A stretch of 36,352 nucleotides of DNA from assembly GCF_029081005.1 (NCBI RefSeq), contig NZ_JAJQTQ010000033.1:1-36352 (forward strand), given 5' to 3'. The position numbers and the translations under genes are program-made. This document shows positions 26,772 through 34,003 of the stretch, piece by piece (position 1 is the first letter of the stretch; each line of letters begins with the position of its first letter). The DNA comes from Halomonas elongata. GTDB taxonomy: Bacteria > Pseudomonadota > Gammaproteobacteria > Pseudomonadales > Halomonadaceae. The notes beneath the pieces are model-generated. The model saw only the letters and a list, made by a program, of their open reading frames with translations, was not told the origin of the DNA and ran no database searches.

Positions 26772-27178
26772 AGTCGGATCTCTACCTCGGTGATCGACCA
26801 ATAGGGTGTCGTGTCGTTATCAGTAAACAATGAGGTCACCATGTCCATCATCGGACTGCGTCTCCCGGTTTCGGCCTCGGGTGGCTGGCCGTGCCTGCCT
26901 TCTTGATAGGCCTCATACTCTTCCAGCGACGGGGTCGGCAGTACCATCGCTCCCACCTCGGTATCGATATGAGCCTGCACGGCCACTCTGAGTGCCCCAT
27001 GACTGAATTTGTTGCCAAATATATCGACACTCCGCGAGGGCATCACGTCTCGACGCGCCAGAAAACGCACCGCACTCTGGTCAGGTAATACCTGGCGTTT
27101 CTCGACCCGGCGCAATTCCCGCACCTTGTCGACGAAAAGCGAGCTGGTGGCGCTATAGCCACCCAGACTACGAGGCAC
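26768..27178 (-). CDS. Unknown small protein in the T6SS island
   Basis: About 136 aa if it starts at the GTG at 27178 (AAGG six bases upstream); an in-frame TTG at 27202 would add eight residues but has no Shine-Dalgarno. No family was recognised. It looks soluble, without signal or membrane segment, and contains RRVEKRQVLPDQSAVRFLARR and a repeatedly acidic C-terminal part. It lies 63 bp after the Tle1-like gene and overlaps copy B by 4 bp, so it belongs to the same transcript. A coding-like stretch just upstream in another frame (SLIDDSFTKAADAEPLS, ending at 27199) raises the possibility that the true gene is longer and frame-broken. Confidence 0.6.
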   Translation of the reverse strand: MPRSLGGYSATSSLFVDKVRELRRVEKRQVLPDQSAVRFLARRDVMPSRSVDIFGNKFSHGALRVAVQAHIDTEVGAMVLPTPSLEEYEAYQEGRHGQPPEAETGRRSPMMDMVTSLFTDNDTTPYWSITEVEIRL

Positions 27179-27241
27179 ATCGGCCTTGTTATGCCGCGTC
27201 AACTGAGTGGCTCGGCATCGGCTGCCTTGGTGAAAGAATCG

Positions 27242-29038
27242 TCAATCAGGGATATCAAGGCGCCGCCAGGCGAAGAAGTGGTAGCCCCCGACCAGCATTG
27301 TCGCCTGCCGGTTGCGCTTCCGCTGTTCTTCGGGGCGTTTGTCATGCAACCCATAGGCAAACAGCAGTTCCACCTCCTCGGATAGCTCAGGTGGCGCCGT
27401 CTCGCGTGTCCAGCGCCACCAAGCCTCGGCCATAGTGTATTCCTGATCGAGCGTCTGTCGGGCATGACGTCGGGTCATGCCATCACTCGATAGAAATATG
27501 GCGCGGATCTGGCGGGCCTCCTGATCCACTTCTTCCAACCACCCCCATTGAGCTTCCAGGCGATCAAGGGCCTGCTCCGCCTCCGCGGCATCGGCTTCTA
27601 TCTCGTGCCATTCATCAGAAGGGGTCGTAAGCGAAGCACGTGGTACACCCAAGACGCCACTGGGCGTGCGATCGGGCAGGGAATCGAGCCGGGCCCGGAG
27701 CGCCGCGCGAGTCGCCTGATGCTCCCGATAGCGATAAGCCAGCCAGACCAAATAGAGCTGAGCATGCTGCCGGAAGTGCGCCTCGGTGGGAGAAAGCGCA
27801 CCATTGGACAACTGCTCATAATGACGACACAGTGCCACGAGCGAGTGGCCATCCACCTGGTCGTTCAACTCGAAGAGCCGTGACGTAGCAACGTCCTGCG
27901 CTTGTAGGTCTTCCAGGCTAGGAAAGGGGACGCCTGCTGTCATGGCATTGCGATACATACGATGGAGCGCCGCCACTGACAGCTCGGCACTGACCTTCTG
28001 CTCGTCGGGCTTCAGGCCACCACCAATATCCTCGCTGATCCCGGGCTGGAGGACCTCTCGCCAGTTATCCTGTAACGGCCCAAGGGGGCGACAGCGGCGA
28101 TAGAAACGCCGCTCATGAGCGGCAATCAGATGCAATGCCCGACGGCAGCCTGGATGGAGCGAGCCGCCATCATCGAGAACGGGCGTCAGCGGGAGAAACC
28201 AGTCCACGGGGCCAAGCTCGGGGTGCGTGCGATCGACGCAGTCGAAGAGCCCGGCGAAGACGATCTGTACCTCGGCGCCTTCATAGCGATAACATTCGCC
28301 CTCACGCTCGCAGACCTCCTCCAGCAACTCGCGCACGAAGGCCTTGGCCAGGGCGGCGCCGAAATCGAAGCCGAATACCGCGATGCGAATGACTCCCAAC
28401 TTTAGCTGACTCTCTCCTTGGACACGGCCAATAGTATCTTGAAATTGATCCGTGGCCGATGCCAGTCGTGTAGACGTCCCGCTCATCAGCAAATTGGCCG
28501 TGACCGGATGGTCACGAATTGGACTAAAGACCTCGGCACCAGTGCGAATGGTTGCATCCCGAGCACTCTTGACCCACTCCCAAGGTTTGGTCAGTGACGC
28601 CTTCCAGGAGCGGCCGAAGACCTCCCACCAATGGCCCTGCTGACCATCCTGAAGCGCCGTCTCGGCCACGGCGCCCAGGGTGTTGGTGCCGATATGTCCG
28701 GTAACGGCGGTATCCATATCATCAGGGGCACGCTGCAGAGCGCCTGCGAGACCTTCCTCCAACCCAGCTTCATATGGTGTGCCCAGGCCGGAGAAATACA
28801 GTCTGCGAAACGCATAGCCAAGACGGTCTTGTCCCTTATCGGGAAACGCAGAAAATAATCGGCCGATATTGCTAACGCGTTCTTCGCGTAGATCTTGCTC
28901 CAGATGACGCCCCATGCCATCGAAGAAAAAGCCAATTTCCAGGGTTAATCGGCAGTCAGCACCGATGCCCGAGGACGGGTGATCTTCTGTACGTGCATTG
29001 AACGCCTGACAGCGCTCCAGGGTATCTTGATCAATCAT
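27242..29038 (-). CDS. Tle1-like (DUF2235-type) T6SS effector with altered nucleophile
   Basis: 598 aa. The alpha/beta-hydrolase pattern of the Tle1 family is present: an opening EIGFFFDGMGRHLEQD with RVSNIGRLFSAF (about residues 35-64), VIRIAVFGFDFGAALAKAFV (217-236), the Asp-bearing IVFAGLFDCVD (259-269), and PGISEDIGGGL (332-342), matching the family's PGxHSDIGGGY. Tle1 effectors are phospholipases delivered by T6SS. Here the nucleophile elbow, GFSRGAA in Tle1, is GFDFGAA, so the catalytic Ser is D225 (codon GAT), and the H of HSDIGGG is missing. Canonical esterase activity is therefore doubtful. It overlaps the DUF3304 gene upstream by ATGA, the usual effector-immunity pairing. It could be an inactive or repurposed effector. 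Confidence 0.85.
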   Translation of the reverse strand: MIDQDTLERCQAFNARTEDHPSSGIGADCRLTLEIGFFFDGMGRHLEQDLREERVSNIGRLFSAFPDKGQDRLGYAFRRLYFSGLGTPYEAGLEEGLAGALQRAPDDMDTAVTGHIGTNTLGAVAETALQDGQQGHWWEVFGRSWKASLTKPWEWVKSARDATIRTGAEVFSPIRDHPVTANLLMSGTSTRLASATDQFQDTIGRVQGESQLKLGVIRIAVFGFDFGAALAKAFVRELLEEVCEREGECYRYEGAEVQIVFAGLFDCVDRTHPELGPVDWFLPLTPVLDDGGSLHPGCRRALHLIAAHERRFYRRCRPLGPLQDNWREVLQPGISEDIGGGLKPDEQKVSAELSVAALHRMYRNAMTAGVPFPSLEDLQAQDVATSRLFELNDQVDGHSLVALCRHYEQLSNGALSPTEAHFRQHAQLYLVWLAYRYREHQATRAALRARLDSLPDRTPSGVLGVPRASLTTPSDEWHEIEADAAEAEQALDRLEAQWGWLEEVDQEARQIRAIFLSSDGMTRRHARQTLDQEYTMAEAWWRWTRETAPPELSEEVELLFAYGLHDKRPEEQRKRNRQATMLVGGYHFFAWRRLDIPD

Positions 29039-29508
29039 CGAGCTTCTCTCTCTTGATCAGAGCGTTCCTCATAAGGTGAGAAAAGATCAGGGCTCCATCC
29101 CAGCTTGACCTGATTATCGGGCAAGAAATGCACATGAAGATAGCGATCCTCCCGCGTGCGCTCCGGCATCGGCAGCGTCATGCTATGACGCTCCTGCTCC
29201 ATGCCCTGCTCTTGCTGTGCTCTCGACATGCTGAGGATCCAAACCACTTCGGCGGTGTCACCCTCGAAGGACCAGCAGCAAGTAGTGCTTCCCCCTCCGT
29301 ATGCGCCTAGATTCCCCCCCCAGTTATCGTTGACCCAATAGCTATAAATGGGTCTATCGATCTCACTATGCGCCGTTAAAATTCCGCCCGTGGGCATCCG
29401 CAGAAAGTTGTACCAGCCGATGTAAGCGAGCAGCGCCGCCACCCCTGCCACCTGAACCCAGACGGGCACGTCACGCAGCGCCCGTCGCATCATCCAGCGC
29501 ACCAGCAT
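29035..29508 (-). CDS. DUF3304 immunity-like membrane protein, copy 2
   Basis: 157 aa with one N-terminal membrane segment (about residues 15-33, QVAGVAALLAYIGWYNFL), so the bulk is probably periplasmic, without a lipobox. The DUF3304 core is PIYSYWVNDNWGGNLGAYGG followed by TTCCWSF, with the conserved double cysteine. DUF3304 proteins are typical neighbours of Tle1 effectors and serve as their immunity proteins (Tli1 type). It overlaps the Tle1-like gene by ATGA and starts 2 bp after its tandem paralogue, with which it shares most of its central 100 residues. Confidence 0.82.
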   Translation of the reverse strand: MLVRWMMRRALRDVPVWVQVAGVAALLAYIGWYNFLRMPTGGILTAHSEIDRPIYSYWVNDNWGGNLGAYGGGSTTCCWSFEGDTAEVVWILSMSRAQQEQGMEQERHSMTLPMPERTREDRYLHVHFLPDNQVKLGWSPDLFSPYEERSDQEREAR

Positions 29509-29510
29509 GG

Positions 29511-30008
29511 TCAGGCCTCCTTCCGCGTTGGTTGGCCCATTATTCTTGGATATCCCCGCTCCATTCGCTCTGCCAAGGGCGAGCTAAAGCTCGGACTCCA
29601 TACCAGTTCGACCCGGTTATCGGGAAGAAAATGTACGTGAAGATAATGATCTTCCCGGGTGCGCTCCGGCATAGGCAGTGTCACGCTATGGCGCTCTTGC
29701 TCCATGCCTTGCTCTTGTTGCGCCTTAGATATGCTGAGAATCCAAACCACTTCGGCAGTATCCCCAGAAAAGGACCAACAACAAGTCGTTTTTCCGCCAT
29801 AAGGTCCTAAATTCCCCCCCCAATTATCGTTGACCCAATAGCTATAGATAGGCCTGTCTATATAACTATGACTCTGCAGAGTCCCTCCGGTAGGCATACG
29901 CAGAAAGTTATACCAACCGACGTAAGCGAGAATCACCAGCACGCCTACGACCAGAATCCAGGTAGGCACGCCTCGTAACACTCGCCGAAACAAACAGCGC
30001 ACCAGCAT
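29511..30008 (-). CDS. DUF3304 immunity-like membrane protein, copy 1
   Basis: 165 aa with the same plan as the next gene: a membrane segment at about residues 17-33 (TWILVVGVLVILAYVGWYNF), then PIYSYWVNDNWGGNLGPYGG and TTCCWSF. It differs mainly at the N-terminus and in a longer C-terminal tail. Both copies begin with MLVR and follow the preceding stop as TGACCATG, as expected from tandem duplication. Either may protect against the neighbouring effector or against related ones from other strains. Confidence 0.82.
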   Translation of the reverse strand: MLVRCLFRRVLRGVPTWILVVGVLVILAYVGWYNFLRMPTGGTLQSHSYIDRPIYSYWVNDNWGGNLGPYGGKTTCCWSFSGDTAEVVWILSISKAQQEQGMEQERHSVTLPMPERTREDHYLHVHFLPDNRVELVWSPSFSSPLAERMERGYPRIMGQPTRKEA

Positions 30009-30010
30009 GG

Positions 30011-30850
30011 TCAGTATTCCTCTCGCATTTGAAGGTACTCGAGCAGTGTTTTATCGCCGTATGCCGCCTGTTCAAGGCAGTGCCATATTGAATCGCTTTG
30101 CATGAAAGCCTCCCCTTTTTCCAACCAGAGATAGACATAGATCCTGCGATCCTCAGGGCGTGACAGCTTAGCTTCATCGGCAGCCAAAAGAGCATCGGCG
30201 ACGCATCTTGGACGATCACATGGGCAAATATGCTTGAACAGCTCCGGAATCTCGCTCACGAGCTGTGCGGTCAATGCCGTGGCCTCAGTGTTTCCCTTGA
30301 GCGAATCCCACAGATGAGTATCACAGTCGAGCCGCCAGACATCATGCCTCGAGCCATCATCTGGCAACCCTGACAAGGCTTGCCACCCCGCTTCCTGTGC
30401 TGGGTACCACCAGCGTTCAATGCCATTGAAAAGATCCCGATACCAAGCCCATGAGTTCGCCCCATGGAGGGCCTGAATGAGCGATGGCAAATAGAAGCGC
30501 ATTAGCCAGGTTTTACCCTCCGGCGATATCACGGTCATGGCTGGGGCCAGCTGGCGAGCTAACGAGTCGCCGGATTGGGGGCTTTCCACCCATGCCATCA
30601 GCCCGCATTCCATGCCATCCCAGGCTTGCTGCTCCCCCTCGCTATCGGGCAACGCCACCAGCCAAGGCCCCTCCCTGATCAAGTGCTCCTGCCGAGTGTC
30701 ACGTATCAAGGGCCAATAATACCCATCGGCGGCTTCGATCAATGCTGTCCGGGTCTCCCGAGGCAGCTCTCCCATCTCTATCAAGGCATATCGATTGCTG
30801 TCAGAGACCCCGATATTTCTCCAGGTATTGGGTCTTAACACCCTCTTCAT
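30011..30850 (-). CDS. DUF4123 T6SS effector adaptor (first copy)
   Basis: 279 aa from the ATG at 30850, which overlaps the vgrG stop in ATGA. DUF4123 features: YALIEMGELPRETRTALIEA, the YWPLIRDTRQEHLIREGPWLVAL segment, GLMAWVESPQSGDSLARQL and LMRFYLPSLIQAL. It would load a cargo onto the VgrG encoded just before it; the nearest effector is the Tle1-like protein, with two DUF3304 genes between. A CPCDRPRC cluster lies near residue 225. The order vgrG, adaptor, immunity, effector is normal for Tle loci. Confidence 0.83.
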   Translation of the reverse strand: MKRVLRPNTWRNIGVSDSNRYALIEMGELPRETRTALIEAADGYYWPLIRDTRQEHLIREGPWLVALPDSEGEQQAWDGMECGLMAWVESPQSGDSLARQLAPAMTVISPEGKTWLMRFYLPSLIQALHGANSWAWYRDLFNGIERWWYPAQEAGWQALSGLPDDGSRHDVWRLDCDTHLWDSLKGNTEATALTAQLVSEIPELFKHICPCDRPRCVADALLAADEAKLSRPEDRRIYVYLWLEKGEAFMQSDSIWHCLEQAAYGDKTLLEYLQMREEY

Positions 30851-32925
30851 GTCCCATCCCCCGGTATCATAGACTGCCCCTCGGCGAGAGCCTTCTTCCA
30901 GCACTCCTCGCATACGTCAGGCGGCACTAACGTGGAAGCCAATGTGGCCTCGCGCTGACCGGGTTCGATTCGCTCGTGATGCTCGGCTTCGGCCTTGCCT
31001 GGCCGCAGCGGCGCCTGGGCGCCCTGCCCGGTGCCGCTGCCGGGGCTGCCGCCGGCGTTGATCTTGACGCTGGGGCCACCGATGGTGATGCCGCCGCCGT
31101 CGACCTTGAGAAAGCTACCGCCGGCGGCCAGGGTCAGTTCGCCGCCAGCCTCCATCACCACCTTCTGGCCGGCCTTGATATGCAGTTCGCGACCACTTTC
31201 GGATAGCCAGGCCTGACCGGCGCTCAGGTGCAGGCTGCCGTCGATGGTCAGGTGCTGGGCGCCGGCGCTCTTCTCGCGCCGCTCGCCGTGCACGGTCAGG
31301 TGGTCGTCGCGGTCGAGCTCGCTGATGCGGTCGCGCTTGATCTTGAGGTCGCTGTCGCGGCGGATCTCCTCGGTGCGGTCGTTCTCGGTCAGCAGCTCCA
31401 GGTCCTTCTGGGCGTGCAGCCAGATCTGCTCCTGGTCGTGCTGGTCCTCGAAACGCAGCTCGTTGAAGCCCTCGCCCTGGTGAGTCTGGGTGCGCAGCAC
31501 GGTGCGCGTCTTGTGCTCGGGCAGCGAGTACGGCGGGGTGTTCACCGCGTGGTGGGTGCGCCCGGTGATGATCGGTTGATCCGGATCGCCTTCCAGGAAG
31601 GAGACGATCACCTCGTGGCCGATCCGGGGGATGGCCTGGAAGCCATAACCACCCCCGGCCCAGCCCTGGCTGACGCGCAGCCAGGCGCTGGCGGTTTCAT
31701 TCGGCTCGGCGTAGCGGTCCCAGGGGAACTGCACCTTGACCCGGCCGTGCGCGTCGCAATAGATCTCTTCGCCCTCGGGGCCCACTACAAAGGCCACCTG
31801 GGGGCCGTCGACCCGCGGCCTGGGCTCGGGTTCCGGGCGCCAGGCGGTGTCGTCCGGGGTCAGCGTCAGGGTGTTGTGGTAGCGGGTCATGCCGTCGGCC
31901 TGCACGGCATCTTCTTCCAGCGCCTGGGGCTGCTCGCCCTCGTGCTTGATCGTGATGATCTGCCAGCCGCGGTTGAGCTCGCCCACGTCGTGGTCGGCCA
32001 GGGTGAAGCGCGTGCCCGGGGCCAGTTCGGGCAGGTCGCTCTCGCCGGCCAGCGTCAGGGCGTCGTGGCGCAGGTGCTCCAGGCGGTGGCGGGTGAAGGC
32101 CTGGCCCGAGGCGTCGGCCTTGTAGCGGCCCGGGTAGTCATAGTGTTCGTAGTCCGACCGCTGGCTGTGCTGCTCCAGCCCCTGGCCCTGATGGTCGTGG
32201 AGCTGGGCGTAGGCGGGCTGCTTGAACGAATAGTCCTTGAGCTGGGCACGCGCCGGGCGCACCCGGGCGGTCTGGGTCAGCCGACGCAGGTGACGCTGCG
32301 ACGGCGTGCCGCCGGCGCGATGGTGGTAGGGGCGCTCGCCGAGGGCCGCGAGCACCTGGGGATCGTCGGCGAACACCAGCCGGTGGGCGCCACCCTCGAC
32401 ATCCTCGAACTCATGGAAGTAGAACAGCCCCTCCTCGGCGGCCAGGCGCTCGATGAAGTCGAGGTCGGTCTCGCGGTACTGCACGCAGTACTCGCGCTCG
32501 GCGGGCTCGCGGGTCACCGCGAAGGCCACATCGGTCAGGCCGCGTTCCTCGCACAGGGTGTTGATGATGGTCAGCGGCGAGACCCGCTGGAAGATCCGCG
32601 CGTTGTGGCGCAGCGAGAGCCGCCACAGCGCCGGGCGGATGACCACCTCGTAGTGGCTGCGGCGATGGCCGCGGTCGCCGCGGCCGAACTCGGCGACGAT
32701 GCCGTGGACGCGGCGCCGGGCCACGCCGTCCTGCCACACGGTGAGGCTCGCCGGGCGGTCGAGCAGCGCCTCGGGCGAGAGGTCGCCGGCCCGGCTGGCG
32801 ACGCGCACGTGAAGATGAAACGGCGACGACAGCGCCTCTTCATGGGTGAAGTCGATCACCGCCAGATCGGCCTCATCGGCACCGGTCAGGCTCAGGGTGA
32901 ACTGCAATCCATTGGCCTGGGTCAT
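30847..32925 (-). CDS. vgrG: T6SS spike protein VgrG
   Basis: 692 aa from the ATG at 32925 (AGGAGGG six bases upstream). Domains in order: a gp27-like N-terminal region (FTLSLTGADEADLAVIDF, ARIFQRVSPLTIINTLCEE, YCVQYRETDLDFIERLAAEEGL, all VgrG signatures), the gp5-like OB fold ([54 protein letters not shown]), and a C-terminal beta-helical needle (about 470-630, LTIDGSLHLSAG). A linker [19 protein letters not shown] leads to a variable tail with a CEEC motif. No enzymatic extension is seen. The trimeric spike caps the Hcp tube and carries effectors. It follows hcp by 241 bp. Confidence 0.96.
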   Translation of the reverse strand: MTQANGLQFTLSLTGADEADLAVIDFTHEEALSSPFHLHVRVASRAGDLSPEALLDRPASLTVWQDGVARRRVHGIVAEFGRGDRGHRRSHYEVVIRPALWRLSLRHNARIFQRVSPLTIINTLCEERGLTDVAFAVTREPAEREYCVQYRETDLDFIERLAAEEGLFYFHEFEDVEGGAHRLVFADDPQVLAALGERPYHHRAGGTPSQRHLRRLTQTARVRPARAQLKDYSFKQPAYAQLHDHQGQGLEQHSQRSDYEHYDYPGRYKADASGQAFTRHRLEHLRHDALTLAGESDLPELAPGTRFTLADHDVGELNRGWQIITIKHEGEQPQALEEDAVQADGMTRYHNTLTLTPDDTAWRPEPEPRPRVDGPQVAFVVGPEGEEIYCDAHGRVKVQFPWDRYAEPNETASAWLRVSQGWAGGGYGFQAIPRIGHEVIVSFLEGDPDQPIITGRTHHAVNTPPYSLPEHKTRTVLRTQTHQGEGFNELRFEDQHDQEQIWLHAQKDLELLTENDRTEEIRRDSDLKIKRDRISELDRDDHLTVHGERREKSAGAQHLTIDGSLHLSAGQAWLSESGRELHIKAGQKVVMEAGGELTLAAGGSFLKVDGGGITIGGPSVKINAGGSPGSGTGQGAQAPLRPGKAEAEHHERIEPGQREATLASTLVPPDVCEECWKKALAEGQSMIPGDGT

Positions 32926-32963
32926 GGCATCCCTCCTGGAGGCCGTATCCGTTCCTTGGGTCA

Positions 32964-32981
32964 CCGGCCAGACATGGCCGG
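32964..32981 (-). other. Hairpin in the vgrG leader
   Basis: A perfect 7-bp stem, CCGGCCA (32964-32970) and TGGCCGG (32975-32981), with a 4-nt loop, starting 38 bp upstream of the vgrG ATG. No U-tract follows, so it is probably an RNA structure rather than a terminator. Confidence 0.45.
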
Positions 32982-33027
32982 CAGCAGGGGGGTAGGTTAC
33001 GCGAACAAGCCTTCAGCACAAGGCAGT

Positions 33028-33086
33028 GGCGACATGCGTCAGCGATCGCTGACAAGGCGTATCGGCAAACGTTGACGCATGCCGCC
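33028..33086 (-). other. Long stem-loop with nested palindrome between hcp and vgrG
   Basis: Arms 33028-33041 (GGCGACATGCGTCA) and 33073-33086 (TGACGCATGCCGCC) pair at 13 of 14 positions, the exception being a wobble. The perfect 16-bp palindrome GTCAGCGATCGCTGAC (33038-33053) overlaps the first arm, so two folds compete. There is no U-tract. It could set the hcp to vgrG transcript ratio by processing or partial termination. No gene is seen in 32926-33166. Confidence 0.5.
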
Positions 33087-33166
33087 GCCAGGACCAGGGC
33101 CCTGACGGCGTGGACGATGCCCGCCGGCGCGAGCGTCGAAGAGGGCACCGTCGGCGACGCGAGGCC

Positions 33167-33685
33167 TCAGCCTTCGATCGGGGCGCGCCAGTCGTCGGAA
33201 CCGGAAGTACCGGCGACGGTGTGCTCCCAGTCGATCTTGCGGTAGGCCAGGGAGACGTCCATCAGTTGAGTGAACTCGGACTTTTGCGAGTCCTGGGCGT
33301 GGGGCATGCGCAGGTTGATGTCGACGATGGTGGCATCGGTCAGGGTCGTGGTGAAGAAGTGTTCCTGCTTGCCCTCCACAGAGGTGCGGTACCACTTCAG
33401 CTCGACGTTGGGCAGCATTTCGCCGGAGGCCAGGGCGTTGTACAGCAGCGGCACGGCTTTGTTCAGGGCCACGGTGAAGATGAACGGCTTATGGGCACGC
33501 TGGCCGGAGGGCTGACCGGACTGCGGGTCGGTCGGTACGGTGACGATGTGCTTGAATTCCTGAACCAGCATCTCGTCTTCGTGGCCCTCGACGTAGATGT
33601 TGCCGACGGACTCGGGGGTGAAGGCACCGGCGGTGATGTTGCCCTGCGTCTGACCTTCGATGCTGATATAACATGGTGTTGGCAT
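33167..33685 (-). CDS. hcp: T6SS tube protein Hcp
   Basis: 172 aa from the ATG at 33685 (AAGGAA eight bases upstream). Hcp hallmarks: the opening MPTPCYISIEGQTQGNITAG, VEGHEDEMLVQEFKHIV, QRAHKPFIFTVALNKAVPLL and LKWYRTSVEGKQEHFFTT, closing with MDVSLAYRKIDWEHTVAGTSGSDDW. Hexameric Hcp rings stack into the tube expelled by the T6SS sheath, and their lumen can carry small effectors. It is the first gene of the minus-strand island and the likely target of the sigma-54-like promoter at 33766-33781. Confidence 0.97.
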   Translation of the reverse strand: MPTPCYISIEGQTQGNITAGAFTPESVGNIYVEGHEDEMLVQEFKHIVTVPTDPQSGQPSGQRAHKPFIFTVALNKAVPLLYNALASGEMLPNVELKWYRTSVEGKQEHFFTTTLTDATIVDINLRMPHAQDSQKSEFTQLMDVSLAYRKIDWEHTVAGTSGSDDWRAPIEG

Positions 33686-33762
33686 GAGTCGATTCCTTGA
33701 CCGTGAATTCGCTGGGCGAATTTCGTTGAACGATTGGCGAATGTCCAAAGGACGCCCTGATA

Positions 33763-33781
33763 GGGGCACCTTTAGTGCCAA
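33763..33781 (-). promoter_or_regulatory. Sigma-54-type -24/-12 promoter for hcp
   Basis: On the minus strand TTGGCACTAAAGGTGCCCC matches TGGCAC-N5-TTGC with one change (GTGC). The invariant GG (33779-33778) and GC (33767-33766) are separated by exactly 10 bases as sigma-54 requires. The predicted start is near 33754, giving a leader of about 69 nt to the hcp ATG. Part of the element is also a GGCAC-N5-GTGCC dyad, which is an alternative reading. Confidence 0.6.
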
Positions 33782-33848
33782 CTCATGACATTTCCATTTA
33801 ATTCAACAAGATACTGTCAATTTAAAACAAACGTAACGGACAAATCGA

Positions 33849-33901
33849 GCAAGATCTTGCCTGGAAGCGAGCAAGAAGTTGCCCAGCGGGCAAGATATTG
33901 C
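33849..33901. promoter_or_regulatory. Three iterated palindromes, candidate enhancer for hcp
   Basis: GCAAGATCTTGC (33849-33860), GCAAGAAGTTGC (33871-33882) and GCAAGATATTGC (33890-33901) share the pattern GCAAGA-N2-TTGC, at start-to-start spacings of 22 and 19 bp. Relative to the predicted start their centres lie near -100, -122 and -141, where sigma-54 activators bind. The spacer 33782-33848 is AT-rich, which would suit a bend, though no exact IHF consensus was found. Confidence 0.65.
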
Positions 33902-33941
33902 TCGACCTTTCGGGGTCATGGACTGCTTGTCACGATGATCT

Positions 33942-33950
33942 TGTGGATAA
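33942..33950. other. Single DnaA-box match
   Basis: TGTGGATAA is the complement of the consensus DnaA box TTATCCACA. It is alone, with no cluster or AT-rich unwinding element, so it is not an origin. It may be chance or a minor DnaA site. Confidence 0.3.
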
Positions 33951-34003
33951 CTTGACGGGCCGCCGGACAAGACGACCACCGGCTTCAAGCCGCGACCCCC
34001 ACC

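Noticed and set aside
31228..33075. A 615-codon plus-strand open frame opposite vgrG
   Set aside because: Antisense shadow of vgrG, with low-complexity composition and no start context.
18917..33685. Complete T6SS gene cluster
   Set aside because: Only hcp, vgrG, adaptors, effectors and immunity-like genes are present. No TssB/C, TssJ/L/M, ClpV or baseplate gene is found.
33942..33950. Replication origin suggested by a perfect DnaA box
   Set aside because: Only one box, no AT-rich unwinding region and no dnaA/dnaN neighbours.
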